Source of the DNA: Marinibium conchae
Lineage (GTDB): Bacteria; Pseudomonadota; Gammaproteobacteria; Enterobacterales; Alteromonadaceae
Direction: 5' to 3'
NCBI RefSeq assembly: GCF_015595035.1
Contig: NZ_JADNRN010000002.1
Span: 186,001-250,000, forward strand
Length of the DNA: 64,000 nt
Below are positions 10,358-19,751 of this stretch, piece after piece. The notes under the pieces are model-generated. The model was not told the origin of the DNA, searched no databases, and saw only the letters and a list, made by a program, of their open reading frames with translations. Both the position numbers and the translations under genes were made by a program. Numbering within the stretch: the stretch's first letter is position 1; each line of letters opens with the position of its first letter.

Positions 10358-11422
10358 CTACTGCGCCCCAGCTATTTGAATGTCTACCGCCGCACCAGCT
10401 TCAACAAAGCCCTGACCAATTGTGATAATACGTGCGCGTGGTGGCAAGCCTGTTACCCACAAACCTGCGGTCTCAGATTTCACAATGTCGATAGAATGAA
10501 ATTCAACCTTGGCATTATCAGTCACCGTCTTAACGCCAATGTTACCTGCTGTATCTAAGGCCAATATTGCTGGCGAAATAAAGTGAGCGTTCACTTCTAC
10601 TGTGGGGATATGAATTTCAGCGCTCATGCCTGCGGGTAAATCACCATTTTCGTTATCGAGTAGAATTTCAACACGAAAAGTGCGGGTGCTTTGATTTGCC
10701 ACCGGAGAAATAAAACTTACTTTTCCTGCAAGCTCTTCACCGGTAGCCAGTTTAATAGTAGCAAGCTTACCAAGACTAACTTTTTGTATATCTCGCTGTG
10801 CAACAGGAGCAATAACTTTAAGAGTTCTGTTGTCGACGAGCTGGGCGATTTCTGCATTTTCATTTACGAAGCTTCCTGCTTCAACTGTTCTACTTTCGAC
10901 TATGCCATCAAAGGGCGCCAAAATATTTAGTTTACTGATTTCAAATTCCAGCTGAGCTAGTTCTGATTCTGCCGCTTTTAGCTCCGCAAAGGCGTCCTCA
11001 AGCATGGATTGTGATTGCAAGCTGCTCTGCGATAAGGTTTTGGTTCTTTTATAGCTTTCTTGCCTCGACTTGAGCAGAGCTTTTTGCCGCTCCAATCTTA
11101 TTTCGCGATCTTCTATATCTAGGCTAGCCAATACTTCGCCGGCTTGAACAAAATCACCCTCCTCAAATTTAAGAGAAGCTATTCGACCTTTAAGGTCTGA
11201 ACGAATACTTACTTGCCTATTTGGCTCAACCTGGCCTTGTATGGTGAGTGTGAGAAATACCCGTTCGGCATTTTTGTCTTCAACCTGCACCAGCATTTTT
11301 TGATTCGCTTGTGTTGGTTTCTTTTCTTCTTCAACACCATCATTTGATGAAAATATGCCACTTGCCATCCAAAGCACAATGATGAGTGTCATAACGATGG
11401 CGATAATGTGCGGTTTTTTCAT
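10358..11422 (-). CDS. RND efflux periplasmic adaptor (membrane-fusion protein)
   Basis: The ATG at 11422 follows AGGA by 10 nt and opens a 354-residue protein beginning MKKPHIIAIVMTL, a membrane anchor or uncleaved signal. A TTG start at 11485 would add 21 residues with no export-like character and is less likely. After the anchor come a lipoyl/barrel-sandwich half (VSIRSDLKGRIASL), a helical hairpin (about residues 100-160), the second lipoyl half (APFDGIVESRTVEAG) and a beta-barrel domain. It links the downstream RND pump to an outer-membrane channel. It diverges from cdd with about 170 nt between them, where its promoter should lie. Confidence 0.92.
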   Translation of the reverse strand: MKKPHIIAIVMTLIIVLWMASGIFSSNDGVEEEKKPTQANQKMLVQVEDKNAERVFLTLTIQGQVEPNRQVSIRSDLKGRIASLKFEEGDFVQAGEVLASLDIEDREIRLERQKALLKSRQESYKRTKTLSQSSLQSQSMLEDAFAELKAAESELAQLEFEISKLNILAPFDGIVESRTVEAGSFVNENAEIAQLVDNRTLKVIAPVAQRDIQKVSLGKLATIKLATGEELAGKVSFISPVANQSTRTFRVEILLDNENGDLPAGMSAEIHIPTVEVNAHFISPAILALDTAGNIGVKTVTDNAKVEFHSIDIVKSETAGLWVTGLPPRARIITIGQGFVEAGAAVDIQIAGAQ

Positions 11423-11594
11423 TAATTGAAAGTCCTGAAAAATCAATGGGAAAGATTTTGCTATTCTACTGTTTTGTGCGCACAAAATGAATTCTTCATA
11501 CGTAAAGTTTGCTTAAGCATTTGTAATGAGTTGTAAGTATGTGTGTTTTTTCGTAATTCAACTTGCGAACGAGTCTTCGATCATATAGTTTTTA

Positions 11595-12026
11595 TTGCCC
11601 CTTAACACAAGAGTGACCGCAGTGGATTCAGAAACCCTACACAGAAATCTTCGAGATGTACTTAGCAGAGCTTACAGCCCTTATTCGGGAGTAAAAGTAG
11701 CTGCTGCAGTTGAGTATGAATTAAACGGTGAAACTCATGTTTCTTATGGTGTGAATGTCGAGAATGTATCTTATGGCTTAACCGTGTGTGCTGAACGCTC
11801 TGCTATTTCAACGGCAATTGGTTTGGGAATGAAGAAAATTACAGCTTTGCATGTAATGTCGAATCAACAAGATCCTATATCGCCCTGTGGCGCATGCAGA
11901 CAAGTCGTTACTGAGTTTATGGGGGATGTTGATGGGCCGGTTCATTGCGTAAACGAAAGTTGTGAAAAGAGCTGGAAAACTACCCTTGGTCAACTATTAC
12001 CAAATAGATTCGACCTCAATGAATGA
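11595..12026 (+). CDS. cdd: Cytidine deaminase
   Basis: The protein hydrolyses cytidine and deoxycytidine to uridine forms in pyrimidine salvage. Both zinc motifs of the homotetrameric family are present: CAERSA, with the Cys ligand and the neighbouring catalytic Glu, and PCGACRQ, with two more Cys ligands. YSPYSGVKVAAAV near the N-terminus is also typical. The start is uncertain. The longest frame begins at TTG 11595 (143 aa), while GTG codons at 11613 and 11622 would give 137 or 134 aa, nearer the usual length. None has a strong Shine-Dalgarno. It is convergent with the GH8 gene and separated from it by a hairpin terminator. Confidence 0.9.
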   Translation: MPLNTRVTAVDSETLHRNLRDVLSRAYSPYSGVKVAAAVEYELNGETHVSYGVNVENVSYGLTVCAERSAISTAIGLGMKKITALHVMSNQQDPISPCGACRQVVTEFMGDVDGPVHCVNESCEKSWKTTLGQLLPNRFDLNE

Positions 12027-12046
12027 GGTCGTGTTAGGCCAGTAGT

Positions 12047-12078
12047 TTTAGCCCCCAAACTAAAATTTGAGGGCTAAT
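12047..12078. terminator. Bidirectional terminator between cdd and the GH8 gene
   Basis: Inverted repeat with an 11-bp stem and one mismatch (TTAGCCC..CAAA / TTTG..GGGCTAA), lying between convergent genes and flanked by T/A-rich bases. A smaller hairpin (GACCTC..GAGGTC, 12012-12030) overlaps the cdd stop codon. Confidence 0.65.
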
Positions 12079-12086
12079 TGTCGATA

Positions 12087-14738
12087 TTATTCCTCTTCGG
12101 GTTTATGTATTTTAAACTCACCTGCAGCGTGTAACATGCTGAACATATACAAGAAACCATCGTAGTAGCGGAATTCGCCTGTGGGTCTTTGTTGCTCCCA
12201 CAATGAGCGTAACATCTGATCAGAGAAAGCAAGTTCGCTGGCTGTAGCACCGTAACCGTTCATCGCGTTTCTGCCTTCACCACGATAGTTAATACCAGGT
12301 TCACGCGTACCGTCAACATCATAAACTGCAATAAAGTTACCAAAGGTATTGATTTCCGATTCAAAGAAATTTACCTGAAGATCAACAAGACGCTGCATTT
12401 CTTCACTGCGACTAAACCAATGGTAGTCCATTGCAATGTTACCGATCACTCTAAATGAATCGAATGCGCTCTTGTGGCTGTTTGGATTGAAACTAGTTAC
12501 CTTCGGGGCGCCTTCATGCGTCGAGTAATCACTGAATAAGCCGGTAACCGGATGTGCTGCTCTGCTGAAGAAGTCTCTGCTTATTTGAGCTGTTTCATGC
12601 CAATATTGATTGTCATCGTCGGCCCATAAAGCCCATAATTCGTAGAAGGCAGGCAGATGATAAGAGGCATCTGTGAAGCTCTCTTCAAAGATAGTGGTGG
12701 TGAACTCTATTTGCTGATATTCAGGATGCATCATTAAACGCGTTGTTTCTGTATGCGTATTAATCATGTCATTCAAAATTTCGTTTGCTTCGGTTTTGTA
12801 GTCGAAAATACCGTCAGTGCTTCCCCAGCGATTATTTGCAAAGAATAAAGCCATAGCAAAGTATTCTTCACCGTCTGGTGCAGGGTTTATATCATAAGGG
12901 GTATATGGTGCTTGTGCTCGCAGACGCCAAGCAAAGAAGTCTTTTTGCGAACCATCTTTATTTTGCATGTAGGTTTTGGTGAATTTCCAAAGCTTATTGA
13001 AGGTACTTTGGTCATCCATCATCACTGCCAACATCATGCCGTAGCTCATACCTTCTGAGACGATGTCATCACTGTGAATTGCCTTTATGAAAGCCATATC
13101 TTCAGAAGCAGCAAATAGCACGCTTGAATTACTCGTAGGTGTAACTGGTTCAGCGTCAGCAAGTTGCGAAATACGCACGGCTTCAATCACTATGTCACCT
13201 TCGATTTCGCTTGATTTTCCGCCCGCAATCACTTGTATGCCTACACCCGCTAATTGACTAAAGTCGAAGCTTGGGCTCACATAACCATACGCCGACGCTG
13301 GACCAACATTTTCGTATCGAAGCGTAATGCTTTGCCCGCCTTGCAAGCCGCCAACACCAGCATAACCAAAGTAACCTGGCTGATAATTAAGGTCTTCAAT
13401 CACTAACTGAAGTGCCATGCTACCATCGTCAATGTAACTTTCAGGAAGCACTACATCGAATTCAACGGTCACATTGTCATTGATATCTATGGGATTGAAT
13501 TGTTGATACTTAGTGGTGAAGGCGTCGTTTGTTGAGCGCCACTCTGGACTAATCACGAGCGCAGCTTCCGCGCCAGAAAGGTTCACAATGGGCTGAGTGC
13601 CACCATCGAGTGCTACGTTCCAATTTGCAATGCCGTTGGACAAGTCGTCTTCAAACAACAAACTAGGCGCTGCTTGCGGAGTGGGTGTTGTTATCTGAAC
13701 ATTATCAAAACTGATGTTGCCGCCAATCTCTGGGCTTTTATCACGTGCTAGGATTTGGAAGCCTATTGCTGCCACCTTTGTAAAATCAAAGCCAGGAGCA
13801 ACATAACCAAAGTCTGAACTTGAACTAATATCTTCCACCGAGACCGACACCAGACCATCTTCGGCTAGAAAACGAAAGGCAAAAAAGGCTGGATTATAGT
13901 TCTCATCTTCGATAATCAATTGAACGGCAGTATTGCCATCAGCAACATAGGCAGAGTCGGCCTGTATTTGATAGCTAATATTTGCACCATTTGTGAAATC
14001 AATAGGGGCAAATTGCTGATACTTCACTGCTACAGCATCTTGCTCTGCGTTCCAATATGGCGTGACGACTAATCGCCCATCATTTACATCAAGGGTCACT
14101 TCAACAGACGAACCGTTATCGGGGAGGGCGCTCCAATTTGAACTAAGGTCAGTAAAGTCATCCGAAAACTGCAAAACATCACCATTTTCGGTTTCGGTAA
14201 CTTCTGCCGCTTCAATGAGCTCAAAAAACTGAGCGTAGTCATTTTGAATTTTGGCCATTACATCTTCTTCAGAGGCAATACCGCGCTCGACGAAAAAGTT
14301 AAGGTGTTCGTTTGTAATATAGGCTGAGTCTGGCGAATATGTCTGTTCAAACTCATTTAAGCTGCTGGCTTCAGAGTAGTTGAAGCTCCATTCAATAGCG
14401 TCGGCGTCAAAACGCACTCGTCTATTTTGAATGAGGACCAATTTACCTTCTAAAGTAGCCTCTTCACCGGCGCCTAAATAGGGTAGCGACAATTCACTTA
14501 ACGATAAATCCGACGCAGGATTTGGGTAAGAAATTAAGGCATTAATATGCTCAAGGTCGGTGCCAGTGTTCACTACTCTAACGTCAAACTCATATCGAAA
14601 ATCGGTGCGCGACACTCTTTCACGGTCGGTAAGTTGCAAATCTTGGATCACAATCTCAGCTTGTGCGTTAAATGCAAAGCTTGTTGTTAAAGCGGCAATA
14701 ACCAGACATGGAAAAGTGCTCTTTTTATTCGTATTCAT
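12087..14738 (-). CDS. Secreted GH8 glycoside hydrolase with two carbohydrate-binding-like modules
   Basis: 883 residues with a signal peptide ending near NAQA. The N-terminal part (about 30-165) resembles a beta-sandwich. Two homologous modules of about 165 residues follow (about 190-350 and 365-530). They share the pattern KYQQF.PIDF, GYV.P.FDF and the ending DKSPEIGGNISFDNVQI or GKSSEIEGDIVIEAVRI, as in CBM11/CIA30-type jelly rolls. The catalytic (alpha/alpha)6 domain of family GH8 begins at about 545 with SEGMSYGMMLAV near 558, which includes the catalytic acid. The closest match is to the reducing-end xylose-releasing exo-oligoxylanase type, with endoxylanase or endoglucanase also possible. 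It shares a TAATG junction with the upstream small protein gene. Confidence 0.85.
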   Translation of the reverse strand: MNTNKKSTFPCLVIAALTTSFAFNAQAEIVIQDLQLTDRERVSRTDFRYEFDVRVVNTGTDLEHINALISYPNPASDLSLSELSLPYLGAGEEATLEGKLVLIQNRRVRFDADAIEWSFNYSEASSLNEFEQTYSPDSAYITNEHLNFFVERGIASEEDVMAKIQNDYAQFFELIEAAEVTETENGDVLQFSDDFTDLSSNWSALPDNGSSVEVTLDVNDGRLVVTPYWNAEQDAVAVKYQQFAPIDFTNGANISYQIQADSAYVADGNTAVQLIIEDENYNPAFFAFRFLAEDGLVSVSVEDISSSSDFGYVAPGFDFTKVAAIGFQILARDKSPEIGGNISFDNVQITTPTPQAAPSLLFEDDLSNGIANWNVALDGGTQPIVNLSGAEAALVISPEWRSTNDAFTTKYQQFNPIDINDNVTVEFDVVLPESYIDDGSMALQLVIEDLNYQPGYFGYAGVGGLQGGQSITLRYENVGPASAYGYVSPSFDFSQLAGVGIQVIAGGKSSEIEGDIVIEAVRISQLADAEPVTPTSNSSVLFAASEDMAFIKAIHSDDIVSEGMSYGMMLAVMMDDQSTFNKLWKFTKTYMQNKDGSQKDFFAWRLRAQAPYTPYDINPAPDGEEYFAMALFFANNRWGSTDGIFDYKTEANEILNDMINTHTETTRLMMHPEYQQIEFTTTIFEESFTDASYHLPAFYELWALWADDDNQYWHETAQISRDFFSRAAHPVTGLFSDYSTHEGAPKVTSFNPNSHKSAFDSFRVIGNIAMDYHWFSRSEEMQRLVDLQVNFFESEINTFGNFIAVYDVDGTREPGINYRGEGRNAMNGYGATASELAFSDQMLRSLWEQQRPTGEFRYYDGFLYMFSMLHAAGEFKIHKPEEE

Positions 14739-15298
14739 TACTTTTTACTTCCTCTGCGTTGCATCAAAACAAAGCCTAAACCGCTTAGCAACAAGGCTAT
14801 AGCACTAGGGCTACTGACTGAAGTGACAGAGGTAGTGAGTTGCCCAAAGTCGTTAGGAAGCACAAGCCCGAGTTGGTCAAAATCAGGAACAGAGAATCCA
14901 TCGTCACCATAAATTTCATAGTTTTGTTCAATATTGGTTGGCGTATCGCCACCAAGATAATCTGCGGTAATGACAAGGCCTAGAATGCTGCTGCCAAGTG
15001 GAAGTGGATCGAAGTCAGCTAGAAAGTTGACTAATCCGTCTTCCCAAAAATCAGGGACGCTTTGCAATACCAAAGGGTCCCATCCCGCAGGAACGCTGCT
15101 TTCATCAAGCTCTATGTTGTCGAAAAGTGCGTAGTCGAATAGCAATTCAAATGAATAGGTATCAATCAAATTGGCTTGAATGTCATAGGTGAAGGTAATG
15201 CGATTATCTGTGTCTATTTCTGCATTGCTAGTTATTAATAGTGCATAACTATTCATGCTGAAAAGTAGCGCACCGAGTGTTATTAGTAAGCGTTTCAT
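14738..15298 (-). CDS. Small exported protein with PEP-CTERM-like C-terminus
   Basis: 186 residues. A signal peptide (MKRLLITLGALLFSMNSYA) is followed by a beta-rich body reminiscent of cohesin-like or PEP-CTERM surface proteins (FELLFDYALFDNIELD). The C-terminus has a Ser/Pro motif, a hydrophobic helix and a basic tail (SSPSAIALLLSGLGFVLMQRR). That is the layout of exosortase sorting signals, but without the usual Pro-Glu-Pro. The gene overlaps the GH8 start by 1 nt (TAATG), so the two are probably translated together. The function may be a surface partner of the hydrolase; this is inference. Confidence 0.6.
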   Translation of the reverse strand: MKRLLITLGALLFSMNSYALLITSNAEIDTDNRITFTYDIQANLIDTYSFELLFDYALFDNIELDESSVPAGWDPLVLQSVPDFWEDGLVNFLADFDPLPLGSSILGLVITADYLGGDTPTNIEQNYEIYGDDGFSVPDFDQLGLVLPNDFGQLTTSVTSVSSPSAIALLLSGLGFVLMQRRGSKK

Positions 15299-15629
15299 AA
15301 ATATCCTTTACTTCAATAAGCTTTTCAGCCAGTACAAATTGGCCCTGAGCTTATAAAAAATCTGTTGTGAGAATTAGGTATAAATTTCAACACTAGGGTA
15401 TGTTAAATAAGAAGTAAGGATAAGTTAAACTTTGTACTTAAAGAAAAATCATAATAGCAAGAATAAATATGTGATTTTTTAACCTTGGAATAAGGGGCGA
15501 TGTATGTTGTATCTTTTCAGAGAAGATGTAAATGAAGGTGAATGCAGATGTTTCACTCTTGTATGGCTGTTATTGTTTAAATTGTGACGTTTTCCAACAA
15601 GCAGTCATAGGGGGAAAAATACTAAGCAA
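15299..15629. other. Intergenic, promoter side of the GH8 operon
   Basis: AT-rich sequence upstream of the small exported protein gene, which starts at 15298 on the minus strand. It holds the promoter of that gene pair. No operator or riboswitch-like element is recognised. The RiPP operon terminator lies next to it. Confidence 0.4.
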
Positions 15630-15666
15630 TCATACCCCACGCGTTTCGTTATTGCGTGAGGTATGA
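15630..15666 (-). terminator. Terminator of the RiPP operon
   Basis: Inverted repeat CATACCCCACGC / GCGTGAGGTATG (13-bp stem with one mismatch, 11-nt loop), about 32 nt past the tfuA-like stop codon. On the minus strand it is followed by a T-rich tract (AGTATTTTT). It marks the 3' end of the 16-gene transcript. Confidence 0.75.
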
Positions 15667-15698
15667 AGCAGTGTTTATATTAGGGGTGGAGCAAAGGC

Positions 15699-17078
15699 TT
15701 AAACTGCGCTGTCCAATAGCCCTTCAACACTATTTGTGCATTGCTCTTCGCTGATATATGCACCTAGTATTTCATCAATGAAGTCGCGTAAGGTCTCAAA
15801 TCCAAGACTTTTCGCATACTCTTCAGGCTGACTACTTAACTTTCCACTATGTGTTTCGTACCACTGTTGAAGCTCTGCAGCCTCTACATTTGCATCTTCT
15901 AGAGTTAGCTTTGTTACACCCAAATGCTGCATAGCGCTATTTTTAGCACTTACGCGCTTTTCTATTTCTGAAAACTGTCCAAGCCGTTTCAATTCAATAA
16001 TTAACATAGGATCTAACTGTTGAATACTCTGCTGTCTATATTTTGCAAGCTTTGCTTCATTTTCTATCATCGACAACCATTCTTTATTCGTGACTTTTTG
16101 CAATGATAGCCATGTTTGTAAATCTTTATTTGAACGAATCGAGTTGCTTTCCAGTATTTTCATTTGTGCTAATTTTAACTCATCACTGCTTGGTGAATAA
16201 GACTGCAAAAACTGATCGACGATATTCAAAAGAAGTGCTCGGTCTAACAAGCTGTCTTTATCTTGGTGTAACGCCCTTGCGTGCTTTGATATTTCGTCAT
16301 AGGGAATCAAGTTGCTGCCATCTTCTATCAACAATGATTTGATTTTAGCTTGTTGTGCTTGACACAAACCTACCCAAAAGACGGTATTTTGAAAGTCGAA
16401 GGAAAGGTCTTTTTGAGGCTGTTCGTTATTTGAAAATTCCTTTAAATGTTCTAATAGCTGAATAGCATCACTTCTTTTTGCATCAAAGCCTGTTGCGTAT
16501 TTTTTGATTTGAGCCATTTTTAGCTCACTCAACCCAAATTCTTTAGCTTTTTGGTAGACTTCCCCCCAACTTCTTCTGGTGTAGTACATTGACTTGGAGT
16601 GGTCAATCAGTTGCTCATATTGCCCAGCATTTATTACTTTCTGTTCTAATAACTCAGCTAACCCAAAGCGTAAACTGGCCATAGAATGAGAGAGAGCTTT
16701 ATATCCATCGGCGGCCATTCCATGGCCGACGGTTACCTCATCATCGTCTTCTAATATCCCATCTCGATATGCTTCAAAAATATCACCAATTCCTTGCATG
16801 CCAAATGTATGAAGTTCAGCGGCGCGTAATGCGCCCATACTTGATGCACCAAAAACGTGGATTCCTTTTGATAGGGCATATAAGATTTCTTTGTGCCATA
16901 TAGCAGGCACCTGCTCAAATAGACCATCGACAATCGCTACACAATCACCTGGCTTTGCTTTAGTTTCGATTAAGGTATACAAATCCCCCATTGCGATAGG
17001 TGGAAGATAAGTAGCATCCAAGATTTTTTCAGCACTTTTTACTGAAATAGTTGGTCCTATAAAGACAAAAGAATTCAT
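15699..17078 (-). CDS. tfuA: TfuA-like protein, partner of the thioamide-forming YcaO
   Basis: 459 residues. The first 200 hold the TfuA core: FIGPTI at the start, GDLYTL, IVDGLF (50-54), HKEIL (62-66) and FGASSMGALRAAEL (76-89), then DDDEV. TfuA proteins act beside YcaO enzymes that replace a backbone amide oxygen with sulfur. Characterised members hydrolyse thiocarboxylated ThiS with a Ser/Lys active site and raise YcaO affinity for its substrate. Ser79 or Ser80 in GASSMG is a candidate nucleophile. The C-terminal 250 residues are helical and not recognised. The ATG overlaps the YcaO stop by 4 nt (ATGA), so translation is coupled. It is the last gene of the operon. Confidence 0.88.
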   Translation of the reverse strand: MNSFVFIGPTISVKSAEKILDATYLPPIAMGDLYTLIETKAKPGDCVAIVDGLFEQVPAIWHKEILYALSKGIHVFGASSMGALRAAELHTFGMQGIGDIFEAYRDGILEDDDEVTVGHGMAADGYKALSHSMASLRFGLAELLEQKVINAGQYEQLIDHSKSMYYTRRSWGEVYQKAKEFGLSELKMAQIKKYATGFDAKRSDAIQLLEHLKEFSNNEQPQKDLSFDFQNTVFWVGLCQAQQAKIKSLLIEDGSNLIPYDEISKHARALHQDKDSLLDRALLLNIVDQFLQSYSPSSDELKLAQMKILESNSIRSNKDLQTWLSLQKVTNKEWLSMIENEAKLAKYRQQSIQQLDPMLIIELKRLGQFSEIEKRVSAKNSAMQHLGVTKLTLEDANVEAAELQQWYETHSGKLSSQPEEYAKSLGFETLRDFIDEILGAYISEEQCTNSVEGLLDSAV

Positions 17079-18334
17079 GCGGCTTTCACTCCATTTTGTT
17101 GCGATGGTCGTCTTGGGGACTTGACGTCTTTGGCCTTCATCATGCCACTTGGGGCAGCTAAGCCCGGCACTATTACCTTCACTACTGGAATAGCATGTTG
17201 TTCTTTACTCAAGTCAACTGCGACGGCTTGCGTAATACCTATAGCAACTAATTTACTCAAGATAAGCTCTATGTCGCCATCAAAAGAGTTGGTCGCTAAA
17301 GAGGGAATAGAAGAAAAGTCCACACCCGCTTTTGTATTTTCGATATGTTGCCTAAAGTTTGCGAGGTCGTCGGCGTTACCGCCGCGGCTGTACTCACTTT
17401 GAATGATATCGTCTCGCGTTCCGGATATATGTGTTAAGCGGCTTTGAACAGCTTCTGAAAGTGCTCTAAATAACGCGATTTCAGGTGCTAAGTGGCACCC
17501 ATAGCCATTAAAAATTGGCAATGTACGCCAGCCAAGATGTTGATCCTTTTCTACGATACTGCATCCGATAACGGGTAATCCAACATCGCTGCTAAGGTCG
17601 ACTAACACATACTCAATTTCATTCTTATCCAGCAATTGCATTGCTTTAAGACAGTTTTGGTCCGTGACACTATTTTTCTTTATAACTCGGTGAGGAGGAA
17701 GGCTTCGCATATCGTGCTCAGCTTGAGCCAATGCATCTCGCTCTATAATTTCGCATAAGGCGTGACTTATGGCTTCGAGTATATGATTTCCACCAGCGAG
17801 TCCATTGGTAGACTGCACAAAACAGTTTTGATTGTACATTCCAGCAGCGGCGACATAATTGGTGCTAACGCATTCTAATGGTACCCATCGCTCCATCTTA
17901 TTAATCAAATCGTAACCCTTTAGCCATGGCATCGGCAAATCGGCTCGTGGTGGTGTTGCTGCGTAATAATTTAGCTCTTCTATATCCACCACCGAGGTGG
18001 TTTGTGCGAGTTGAGTAGGCGATGTGAATTGGCAGGGTGATGTGATGTTTTCAGCATGCCAGCACTCAATAGACTCCATCAAAGCAGAAGCTTTTGCCGC
18101 ATGATGAGTAAGACCTTTGCCCTGTGACGTCGATAACCCACTGGAATTGGGTCTAACGGCAATCCACACAGGCATGCCAATATAGTCCAGCCCAGTAACG
18201 TTAGCTAATCGCGTTATTCCCATTTCCTTAGCCAGAGGCCAATACTTCTCGACTGTTTCTTCAGGGGAACGAGTACGATGAGTGCCATTTACAAACTGCT
18301 TCTGCAAGCTAATGTCTTCGTTAAACAAGCGCAT
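17075..18334 (-). CDS. ycaO: YcaO-family enzyme, TfuA-associated (predicted backbone thioamidation)
   Basis: 419 residues from ATG 18334, which follows a GAGAGG-like ribosome site. It overlaps the end of the sulfur-transfer fusion gene by 14 nt. An upstream start at 18379 would add 15 residues but lengthen the overlap to 59 nt. YcaO ATP-site signatures are clear: SQGKGLTHHAAKASALMESIE, then ALCEIIERDAL and FRALSEAVQSR. Enzymes of this family phosphorylate a backbone amide oxygen. When paired with TfuA they usually introduce a thioamide rather than an azoline. A second YcaO gene in the same operon (26831-28813) is the azoline-forming type, which supports a different job for this one. Confidence 0.88.
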   Translation of the reverse strand: MRLFNEDISLQKQFVNGTHRTRSPEETVEKYWPLAKEMGITRLANVTGLDYIGMPVWIAVRPNSSGLSTSQGKGLTHHAAKASALMESIECWHAENITSPCQFTSPTQLAQTTSVVDIEELNYYAATPPRADLPMPWLKGYDLINKMERWVPLECVSTNYVAAAGMYNQNCFVQSTNGLAGGNHILEAISHALCEIIERDALAQAEHDMRSLPPHRVIKKNSVTDQNCLKAMQLLDKNEIEYVLVDLSSDVGLPVIGCSIVEKDQHLGWRTLPIFNGYGCHLAPEIALFRALSEAVQSRLTHISGTRDDIIQSEYSRGGNADDLANFRQHIENTKAGVDFSSIPSLATNSFDGDIELILSKLVAIGITQAVAVDLSKEQHAIPVVKVIVPGLAAPSGMMKAKDVKSPRRPSQQNGVKAA

Positions 18335-19751
18335 CTTCAACCTCTCTTGCCTGTTCAACGGCGTGACTGACGCAAGCACAACTGCAGCTGGTATTCTTAG
18401 CGAATTTTAGCTCTCTAAAAGAAGCGTTCAACGCGTCATAGCATAATGAACGCCCAATCAAAGGCCTGCCTATTTTAGCAATAAGTTTAATCGTTTCTGT
18501 TGCCTGTAGCAGGCCTATTGTGCCCGGTAACACGCCCAATACGCCAGCTTCGGCACAAGGCGGTGCTAACTCTGGTGGTGGTGCTTCTGGATAAAGACAA
18601 CGATAGCAAGGTCCTTCTTTTGCCCAAAACACACTGACTTGTCCGTCAAAGCGATACACAGAGCCATGAACAACAGGTTTGTCATATTCGCAAGCTACAT
18701 CATTAATTGTGTATCGAGTATCAAAATTGTCAGAGCAATCAACGATGATATCGTATTGGTCAAAAATTTCACGAGCTAACTCTAGGTCAAGCCTTTTCTC
18801 GTACGGGACTACTTTTACTGATGAATTTAGTGCGTGTATTCTGTCGGTAGCACTGCTGATTTTGCCTGTGCCCACCGACTCTTCGGTATGCAGAATTTGC
18901 CTCTGGAGATTAGTTTTATCAACTACATCGTCATCTACAATCCCTAGGGTGCCAACTCCAGCAGCAGCTAGATATATCGCGACCGGACAGCCCAAGCCAC
19001 CGGCGCCAATAATGAGCACTTTTGATTTTAGAAGCTTTATCTGCCCAGCTTCACCAATTTCTGGAATTGCTAAATGGCGCAGATAAGTTTGACGTTGTTT
19101 GGTGTTCAAATATTCAGGCGTAAATATTTTTTGACCACTGTTCTTCCACTGTAAGATGCCTCCTTTTAGGTTTCTTACGTTTTTATAGCCCAACATTTCC
19201 AAGGTCCTAGCGGCAAATAGAGAGCGCACTCCTGATGCACAGTAAACCAATACAGGCGTGTCGCGAGAATCAATTTTTTGCTCTACTTGAACCTCTAAAT
19301 AGCCCTTATCCATGTGGATAGCACCGGGGATGTGTCCTGAAACCCATTCTTCTCGTGTTCGCACATCAAGTATTACTCCATCGTTTTCTGCGACCCAAGC
19401 TTTACCTTGGTCTGGGCGTAGCTGCTCAATTTCATCTTCCAATTGAGCGCGCCATTCTACCGAGGTTAACTCATCGCGATTGCCGCCAGCTATTGCCGGT
19501 AAAAGCTCCAATTCGTCGCCTTCTTTAAGCTTGGTTTCAATGCCATCATGTAAACGAATGTCATCATTGTTGATAAATACATTAATAAAGTGACGCAGGT
19601 TTCCCTGAACATCAAACAGTTGCTTTTCAAGCGATGGATAATTACTACCCAAGCTACTGAGTGCTTGTTCAACAGTGCTAGCCTCAATATCAATTAGTTT
19701 TGAGTTTCCAGTAAAACGACGTAAGGGAGTAGGGATATGTACAGTGATCAT
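18321..19751 (-). CDS. ThiS/MoaD - rhodanese - ThiF/MoeB (E1-like) fusion protein
   Basis: 476 residues from ATG 19751, which sits in an ATGA overlap with the JAMM gene stop. A longer frame to 19868 would run deep into that gene and begins with no recognisable domain. Three modules are seen: a ubiquitin-like sulfur carrier (1-90) ending LLPAIAGG; a rhodanese domain (about 95-210) with the active loop CASGVR (Cys171); and an E1-like adenylating domain (about 222-476) with GAGGLG (249-254), DDDVVDKTNLQRQ and Cys pairs (CYRC and C-terminal SCSCAC) likely to bind zinc. The expected job is to adenylate the carrier Gly-Gly tail and convert it to a thiocarboxylate. The Gly-Gly is internal, so a cut seems necessary. 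The sulfur probably serves the neighbouring TfuA/YcaO pair. Confidence 0.87.
   Translation of the reverse strand: MITVHIPTPLRRFTGNSKLIDIEASTVEQALSSLGSNYPSLEKQLFDVQGNLRHFINVFINNDDIRLHDGIETKLKEGDELELLPAIAGGNRDELTSVEWRAQLEDEIEQLRPDQGKAWVAENDGVILDVRTREEWVSGHIPGAIHMDKGYLEVQVEQKIDSRDTPVLVYCASGVRSLFAARTLEMLGYKNVRNLKGGILQWKNSGQKIFTPEYLNTKQRQTYLRHLAIPEIGEAGQIKLLKSKVLIIGAGGLGCPVAIYLAAAGVGTLGIVDDDVVDKTNLQRQILHTEESVGTGKISSATDRIHALNSSVKVVPYEKRLDLELAREIFDQYDIIVDCSDNFDTRYTINDVACEYDKPVVHGSVYRFDGQVSVFWAKEGPCYRCLYPEAPPPELAPPCAEAGVLGVLPGTIGLLQATETIKLIAKIGRPLIGRSLCYDALNASFRELKFAKNTSCSCACVSHAVEQAREVEDALV

Noticed and set aside
18334-18379. Longer start for the TfuA-associated YcaO
   Set aside because: It would overlap the upstream gene by 59 nt and adds residues with no YcaO character, while ATG 18334 has a fitting ribosome site.
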